Origin: ISDg sp045645665
Lineage (GTDB): Bacteria > Bacillota > Clostridia > Lachnospirales > Lachnospiraceae
Length of the DNA: 64,000 bases
Direction of reading: 5' to 3'
Assembly: GCA_045645665.1 (NCBI GenBank)
Contig: JAZRJF010000064.1
Span: forward strand, 7,133-71,132
Of the stretch, positions 59,795 through 64,000 are shown in pieces (position 1 is the stretch's first letter; every line of letters starts with the position of its first letter). A model generated the notes under the pieces. It saw nothing but the letters and a program-made list of their open reading frames with translations. It had not been told where the DNA came from and did no database searches. A program made the translations under genes and the position numbers.

Positions 59795-61504
59795 ATGGGA
59801 CGAAAGATAATGTTAGGTGCGTTGGTCATTTTATTGCTTTTATCGTTGACCGCATGCAGCACGGAAGGCTTGCTTAAGGAAGAGCCGCAGGGTGAGCAGG
59901 CGTCGACGGAGATGGCAGATGTAACGCAATATTATGGACTGACGGATACGCAGGCGCTTTTGATTACGAACGGTATTGTAAGTGAGCAGAAGGGTCTTGT
60001 CGAGAATGGAGTCCTCTACATTCCGATGGATGAGGTGAAGCGCTGGGACGGGCGTTTTTACTGGAATGAGCAAGAGGAGCAGTTGATCATTACGAATGCA
60101 GAGACAATTTTATATTTCTGGCCGGACCTTCCGAGACATCGAGAGAAGGATGCGACCGTGGAGGACGCTGTCAGTCAGTTGATTAGCCGGGACGGAATAT
60201 TTTACGTATCGTATGATTTGGCGAAGAAGTATTGCGATATCGTAACGACCCTCTTTACCAATCCGATGCGAGTGCTGACATTTGCGGACGGAGCGGTTGT
60301 GCAGAAGGCAACCGTGCAGTCGCAGCAGGAGGCGCAGATGCGTACCGGTGCGGCGATTACGCAGTCGATCGTGAAGCAGCTGACGGTTGGCGATGTTGTG
60401 TACTACGGCAACGGTGTGAGCACGGGTGGCTTTACGCAGGTAGTAACGGCGGACGGACATTTCGGTTATGTTAAGGACGACGTGATTTCTACCTTTGCGG
60501 AGGAGCTTGCGAAGGGCGAGCTGGTGGAGCCGGAATATGTGCACAAAGCATTTGACGGAACGATTCAGATGGTATGGCACCAGGTGTTTGCAGAGCAGGG
60601 TGGCTCGGATTTGCGCAAGGTGCTGAAGGGAACGGACGGTATCAATGTAGTGTCGCCGACGTGGTTTGCGGTTTCGGATGTGAATGGTGGCATTACCTCC
60701 TTTGCAAATCGCTCTTACGTAACGGAAGCGCATGCGGCCGGTATCGATGTGTGGGCGCTTGTGAATGACTTCACGCCCGGTGTGCCCGGTATCGAGCTAC
60801 TTTCGAGTACGGATGCAAGAAGAAACTTAATCAACAACTTGATTGCGGAGGTTACCTCGGTCGGTGCCGACGGAATCAATGTGGATTTCGAGTATATTAC
60901 AGTGGAATCGGGTCCTCACTACATTCAGTTCTTGCGCGAGCTGTATCTGGAGTGCAGAAAGGCCGATTTGGTGTTGTCGACCGATGTATATGTGCCGACG
61001 GCGGCCAACGCATTTTACGACCTTAAGAGCCAGAGCGACGTGGTAGACTATGTTGTGATTATGGCATACGACGAGCATCACGGTTCGTCGGCGGTAGCGG
61101 GCTCCGTAGCGTCCTTACCGTTTGTGAAGAACGGTATGGAGGCGGCATTGAAGAAGGTGCCGGCAGACAGACTGGTTCTCGGCGTTCCGTTCTTTACGAG
61201 AAAATGGACTACGAAGACCGTAGATGGTGTGCCCTCGGTATCGAGTGAAGCCGGCGGCATGTCTTCGATGAAGAAGTTTATCACGAGCAACGGCGGCGAA
61301 TTTGTCTGGGATGAGCAGTGCATGCAGTATTACGGAGAAGTTAAGCAGGATGACGTCTTGTATCAGGTTTGGCTGGAGGACGTGGAGTCGCTTCGCCATA
61401 AGCTGCAGATTATGAAGGACAATTCGCTTGCAGGAGTATCCGGCTGGAAGCTGGGGCTTGAATCCTCGGACGTATGGCCGCTACTGAAGGAATTCACGAA
61501 GTAG
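59795..61504 (+). CDS. GH18 family lipoprotein (SleL/YdhD-like)
   Basis: A 569-residue lipoprotein (lipobox LSLTAC-S, Cys ~21). The N-terminal ~250 residues include a copper-amine-oxidase-like/stalk region (YIPMDEVKRWDGRFYWNEQE) and an SH3-like segment around GDVVYYGNGV. The C-terminal ~300 residues are a GH18 barrel: VSPTWFAVSDVNGG, DVWALVNDF and the catalytic GADGINVDFEYI (DxxxDFE, acid Glu). Such enzymes hydrolyse peptidoglycan or cortex glycan; related SleL/YaaH enzymes act in spore germination. ATG 59795 follows AAGGAG. Followed by a tandem repeat and cwlD, a cortex enzyme gene. Confidence 0.88.
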   Translation: MGRKIMLGALVILLLLSLTACSTEGLLKEEPQGEQASTEMADVTQYYGLTDTQALLITNGIVSEQKGLVENGVLYIPMDEVKRWDGRFYWNEQEEQLIITNAETILYFWPDLPRHREKDATVEDAVSQLISRDGIFYVSYDLAKKYCDIVTTLFTNPMRVLTFADGAVVQKATVQSQQEAQMRTGAAITQSIVKQLTVGDVVYYGNGVSTGGFTQVVTADGHFGYVKDDVISTFAEELAKGELVEPEYVHKAFDGTIQMVWHQVFAEQGGSDLRKVLKGTDGINVVSPTWFAVSDVNGGITSFANRSYVTEAHAAGIDVWALVNDFTPGVPGIELLSSTDARRNLINNLIAEVTSVGADGINVDFEYITVESGPHYIQFLRELYLECRKADLVLSTDVYVPTAANAFYDLKSQSDVVDYVVIMAYDEHHGSSAVAGSVASLPFVKNGMEAALKKVPADRLVLGVPFFTRKWTTKTVDGVPSVSSEAGGMSSMKKFITSNGGEFVWDEQCMQYYGEVKQDDVLYQVWLEDVESLRHKLQIMKDNSLAGVSGWKLGLESSDVWPLLKEFTK

Positions 61505-61600
61505 GCTGACGTGTTACTGTAGCGGAATTTTCGAAGCAAGCTGGCGTATTGCTGTAGCGGAATTTTCGAAGTAAGCTGACATATTGCGATAGCAGAAATC
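61497..61600 (+). repeat. Three tandem 35-bp units between GH18 gene and cwlD
   Basis: Units at 61497-61531, 61532-61566 and 61567-61600 share CGAAG(T/C)A(A/G)GCTG(A/G)C(G/A)T and AGC(G/A)GAA. The first includes the last codons and TAG stop of the GH18 gene. Unit 3 is more diverged and contains a SigE-like promoter. Confidence 0.85.
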
Positions 61601-61607
61601 ATAGGAT
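61578..61607 (+). promoter_or_regulatory. SigE-like promoter of cwlD
   Basis: GACATATT (61578-61585; consensus GTCATATT), 14 nt, CATAGGAT (61600-61607; consensus CATACAAT). The -35 region lies in the third copy of the 35-bp tandem repeat. Confidence 0.55.
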
Positions 61608-61632
61608 AGGGAAAAAAGGTCGGAGACTGCGT

Positions 61633-62379
61633 ATGAAAGCAGCGCGATGGCTTTTGCTCGCTATCCTTTTTCTTTCACTCTCTATCTGGCTTGCGGAGCA
61701 GACGACGTCAGTGTGGAAGGAGTACAGTGGAACATTTGGATTCGCTAGCCGAGATGTTGTAACGTATTACGGCGAAGATGGCGAACGGTATGAGGCGGAG
61801 CTGAACGGAGACGTGATTGTGATAGATGCCGGACACGGAGGAGCGGATCCCGGCAAGGTCGGCACACTCGGTACGAAGGAGAAGGAAGTGAATCTCGCGA
61901 TTTCGTACAAGCTGTGCGAGGTGCTGAGCAGGAACGGTTATATAGTCGTCATGACGAGAAGCGATGACAACGGCCTGTATGCGGATGAGACGTCGGGAAA
62001 GAAGCTGGCGGATATGAAGGCGCGGGTGGGCATCATGAACGAAGCCGGAGCGGCCTGCGTAATCAGCATTCACCAGAACAGTTATCCGAGTGAAGAGGTG
62101 CGCGGAGCGCAGTCCTTTTATTATAGTAGCTCGGCGGAGGGAAAACGGTTGGCGGAATCGATTCAGTCGGAGCTTTTGCGCATGGACCCGGAAAATCATC
62201 GCAAGGCAAAGGCCAACGACGATTACTATATCCTTCGGAATACAACACCAACGGTTGTACTTGTAGAATGCGGCTTTTTGTCCAGCACATCCGAGGAGCA
62301 GCTGCTTTTGCAGGAAGACTATCAGTGGAAGGTGGCGGAGGCAATCGCGGCCGGAGTGGAAGCGTACAGACAGCATTGA
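61633..62379 (+). CDS. cwlD: Spore cortex N-acetylmuramoyl-L-alanine amidase CwlD
   Basis: A 248-residue exported amidase that, with PdaA, makes muramic-delta-lactam in the spore cortex so germination lysins can recognise it. N-terminal signal or anchor (about 5-22); VIVIDAGHGGADPGKVG (zinc His), Glu in TKEKEVNLAISYK, VISIHQNSYPSEEVRGAQ (zinc His) and VVLVECGFLSSTSEE (catalytic Glu) closely follow the CwlD pattern, including LYADETSGKKLADMKARV. Upstream is a SigE-like promoter (61578-61607). SD is weak (GGTCGGAG). The PdaA partner could be the deacetylase at 6869, though that is a lipoprotein. Confidence 0.93.
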   Translation: MKAARWLLLAILFLSLSIWLAEQTTSVWKEYSGTFGFASRDVVTYYGEDGERYEAELNGDVIVIDAGHGGADPGKVGTLGTKEKEVNLAISYKLCEVLSRNGYIVVMTRSDDNGLYADETSGKKLADMKARVGIMNEAGAACVISIHQNSYPSEEVRGAQSFYYSSSAEGKRLAESIQSELLRMDPENHRKAKANDDYYILRNTTPTVVLVECGFLSSTSEEQLLLQEDYQWKVAEAIAAGVEAYRQH

Positions 62380-62526
62380 ATACGCCACGGGCGACGCCGC
62401 GGAGCTTGTGCACGATGCGAATTGTATTGCATTGAGAAAATGTGCATATTGCGACGGATTCTACAGCATTTTGCCCCTCGATAGAGGGGTGTGATAAGGA
62501 AAACACAAAAACAGAAGGGCATTTTC

Positions 62527-62556
62527 TTGACGAGAGAGCGCTCTGTGTGGTATATT
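62527..62556 (+). promoter_or_regulatory. SigA promoter of the MGS-like gene with palindromic spacer
   Basis: TTGACG (62527-62532), 18 nt, TATATT (62551-62556); the spacer holds the perfect palindrome AGAGCGCTCT (62535-62544), a possible operator. Confidence 0.6.
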
Positions 62557-62614
62557 GTGAGAGTGATATTAGATGTGCCACGGAAGAAAGCATGGGGAAA
62601 GTGAGGTAACGAGT

Positions 62615-63010
62615 ATGAATATCGGCCTGATTGCAGACGACACAAGAAAGATTTTGATGCAGAATCTGTGTATTGCGTACAAGGGCATTTTGTGCAAGCA
62701 TGAGCTGTATTCTACGGGTGTTACGGGTCGTATGATAGAAGAAGCGACGAATCTCCATTTACATAAGTTTTTGTCGGGAAGCCTCGGCGGAGAGCAGCAG
62801 CTTGCAACGATGATTAAGCAGAATCAGATCGATATGGTAATCTTCCTGCGCAGCCCGGAGCATACGATGCATGAGATGCAGCCCTTCAACAACGTTATTC
62901 CGCTTTGCGACGAGTACAGCATTCCGCTGGCAACGAACATTGCAACCGCAGAGATGATTTTAAAGGGAATGAACAACGGCGACCTCGAGTGGAGAAATCT
63001 TTATCGATAG
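62615..63010 (+). CDS. Methylglyoxal synthase-like protein with changed active-site residues
   Basis: A 131-residue MGS-domain protein. NIGLIADDTRKILMQN, LYSTGVTGRMIEEATNLHL, SGSLGGEQQLATMIKQNQID and DEYSIPLATNIATAEMIL align with methylglyoxal synthase (dihydroxyacetone phosphate to methylglyoxal). However, key residues known from E. coli MgsA differ: GGDQQ is GGEQQ (catalytic Asp71 to Glu), F-[LW]-[RW]-DP is FLRSP (Asp91 to Ser), and the PHxPD segment (His98, Asp101) is replaced by MHEMQPF. Activity may be altered or lost. ATG 62615 follows GTGAGG; promoter upstream and terminator downstream. Confidence 0.85.
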   Translation: MNIGLIADDTRKILMQNLCIAYKGILCKHELYSTGVTGRMIEEATNLHLHKFLSGSLGGEQQLATMIKQNQIDMVIFLRSPEHTMHEMQPFNNVIPLCDEYSIPLATNIATAEMILKGMNNGDLEWRNLYR

Positions 63011-63040
63011 TCGATACATAGAACAGAAACCGGAATGACC

Positions 63041-63079
63041 AAGCCACCCTGTCGATCGGACGTAGGGTGGCTTTTTTGT
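63041..63079 (+). terminator. Rho-independent terminator
   Basis: AAGCCACCCT (63041-63050) pairs with AGGGTGGCTT (63064-63073), then TTTT. Confidence 0.85.
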
Positions 63080-63091
63080 AGTTGTAGAAGG

Positions 63092-63115
63092 AGTGATAGC
63101 GCCGCCCGCTGCGCT
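63092..63115 (+). repeat. Single degenerate unit of the hairpin-array family
   Basis: Linker AGTGATA (63092-63098) followed by AGCGC...GCGCT (63098-63115, loop 8). It lies between a terminator and the citrate synthase promoter. Confidence 0.55.
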
Positions 63116-63136
63116 AATTTTCTCAGAAAAAAATGC

Positions 63137-63165
63137 TTGCAAAGACAAGGAAACTGGTGTATAGT
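63137..63165 (+). promoter_or_regulatory. SigA promoter of the citrate synthase gene
   Basis: TTGCAA (63137-63142), 17 nt, TATAGT (63160-63165); an AAATGC word directly precedes the -35. Confidence 0.7.
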
Positions 63166-63236
63166 ATGTCACTATAAAAGAATAATCGTATTCATGTATA
63201 CAAAACACCTGCGTCGCAGGGGCTAGGAGGTATGTT

Positions 63237-64000
63237 ATGAGTTTGTCTATGATTAATATGGATGAGAAGTCTCAGGAAGTATTCGATTTCCTGTTGAATG
63301 AGTGTATGAAATCCGGTGTGATTGACCAGAACCTTTATCTTGAGTATGATGTAAAGCGCGGTCTGCGTGATTCCAACGGTGCCGGCGTATTGACCGGACT
63401 CACGGAGATTTCCGACGTTACGGCGAATAAGCGAATTGACGGTAAGAAGGTTCCGGCAGAAGGCAAGTTGTATTATCAGGGCTATGATGTGCAGGAGATG
63501 ATGAAGGGCTTTGAAAACCGTCGTTATGCATTTGAAGAGACGACGTACCTTCTTTTGTTCGGCGAGCTTCCGAATGAGAAGCAGTTGACAGGCTTTGTTG
63601 AGTTGATTACAAACTTCCAGACGTTGTCCAACAAGTTCATTCGAGACGTTATTATGAAGGCAGCAAGCGGTAACATTATGAACAGCTTGCAGAAGAGCAT
63701 TCTCACGCTCTATTCCTATGATGAAAATGCGGACGATATCGATGCGGCTAACGTATTGAAGCAGTCCATTAACCTCATTGCGAAGCTTCCGGTTATTTCG
63801 ATCTATGCATACTGGTCTTACCTGCACTATCGCATGGATGAGAGCTTGATCATTCGTAACCCGCGTCCGGATTACTCCACGGCAGAGAACATCTTGGCAA
63901 TGCTTCGCCCGGACGGACAGTTTACCGAGCTGGAGGCAAGAGTTTTGGATGCCTGTCTCGTAGTGCATTCCGAGCACGGCGGCGGTAACAATTCTACCTT
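63237..64000 (+). CDS. Citrate synthase (3' end outside window)
   Basis: The first ~254 residues of a citrate synthase, which condenses oxaloacetate and acetyl-CoA. After a ~45-residue N-terminal extension typical of this clostridial/acidobacterial-type enzyme come GVLTGLTEISDVTANKRIDG, GKLYYQGYDVQEMM and AFEETTYLLLFGELPNE; the visible end VVHSEHGGGNNSTF contains the active-site His. ATG 63237 has AGGAGG upstream; a small hairpin CCTGCGTCGCAGG (63208-63220) sits before the SD. The remaining catalytic residues lie beyond the right edge. Confidence 0.93.
   Translation, partial: MSLSMINMDEKSQEVFDFLLNECMKSGVIDQNLYLEYDVKRGLRDSNGAGVLTGLTEISDVTANKRIDGKKVPAEGKLYYQGYDVQEMMKGFENRRYAFEETTYLLLFGELPNEKQLTGFVELITNFQTLSNKFIRDVIMKAASGNIMNSLQKSILTLYSYDENADDIDAANVLKQSINLIAKLPVISIYAYWSYLHYRMDESLIIRNPRPDYSTAENILAMLRPDGQFTELEARVLDACLVVHSEHGGGNNST

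Overview
The window looks like about 64 kb of chromosome from an anaerobic, spore-forming member of the Clostridia, most likely Lachnospiraceae. The evidence is: sporulation and spore genes (spoVAD, spoVAE, spoIIR, cwlD, a SPOCS/LysM protein, a Csp-like subtilase); several lipoproteins and surface proteins with Thr-Pro-rich linkers; a cellobiose phosphorylase (GH94) and a domain-permuted GH3 beta-glucosidase typical of gut/rumen Clostridia; clostridial small proteins (DUF4250, DUF6472, DUF951, DUF1858); low-GC Gram-positive style SD sequences and SigA, SigE-like and SigG-like promoters. No rRNA, tRNA, CRISPR, phage or intact insertion sequence was seen.

Layout. 1-3 kb: a sugar transporter (cut by the left edge) divergent from an alpha-galactosidase and an acetyltransferase. 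3-7 kb: a membrane/glycosyltransferase fusion divergent from the spoVAD-spoVAE operon. 7-12 kb: deacetylase lipoprotein, class A PBP and small proteins, all on the minus strand. 12-18 kb: rarA, small proteins, a DUF4015 glycosidase-like protein and a diguanylate cyclase. 18-23 kb: acetyltransferase, Nudix hydrolase, Rpn nuclease-like gene and cellobiose phosphorylase. 23-31 kb: flavoprotein plus Crp-type regulator, amidase lipoprotein, Csp-like protease, pyruvate kinase and a surface protein. 31-35 kb: GT2, PAP2 and MntP, then a two-domain acetyltransferase. 35-41 kb: HD hydrolase, GH3, a PrcB-like lipoprotein and the SPOCS/LysM spore protein. 41-50 kb: ispE, spoIIR, ddl-murI-DUF1934, envelope proteins, plsC and a degenerate M23 protein. 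50-57 kb: the replication/translation block rpsF-ssb-rpsR, then gdpP-rplI-dnaB and a MerR-like regulator. 57-64 kb: ferredoxin, DUF1858, mecA, GH18, cwlD, a methylglyoxal-synthase-like protein and citrate synthase (cut by the right edge).

Functional themes are cell-wall and spore-cortex remodelling (PBP, two amidases, deacetylase, GH18, ddl, murI), plant oligosaccharide use (GH27, GH94, GH3, sugar transporter), nucleotide second messengers (diguanylate cyclase, GdpP) and core replication/translation.

The most unusual features are not genes. First, at six places there are tandem arrays of short perfect hairpins, typically a 6-bp stem with a 3-nt loop, whose stem sequences differ from unit to unit while staying self-complementary. 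They are joined by a nearly constant 7-nt linker RGTGNTA. They abut or overlap stop codons, and twice the last linker reads GGTGGAGG and serves as the next gene's ribosome binding site. Second, the hexamer AAATGC/GCATTT occurs about 160 times by my eye count against roughly 31 expected from equal base use. It clusters in intergenic DNA, including six copies in 137 bp upstream of rpsF.
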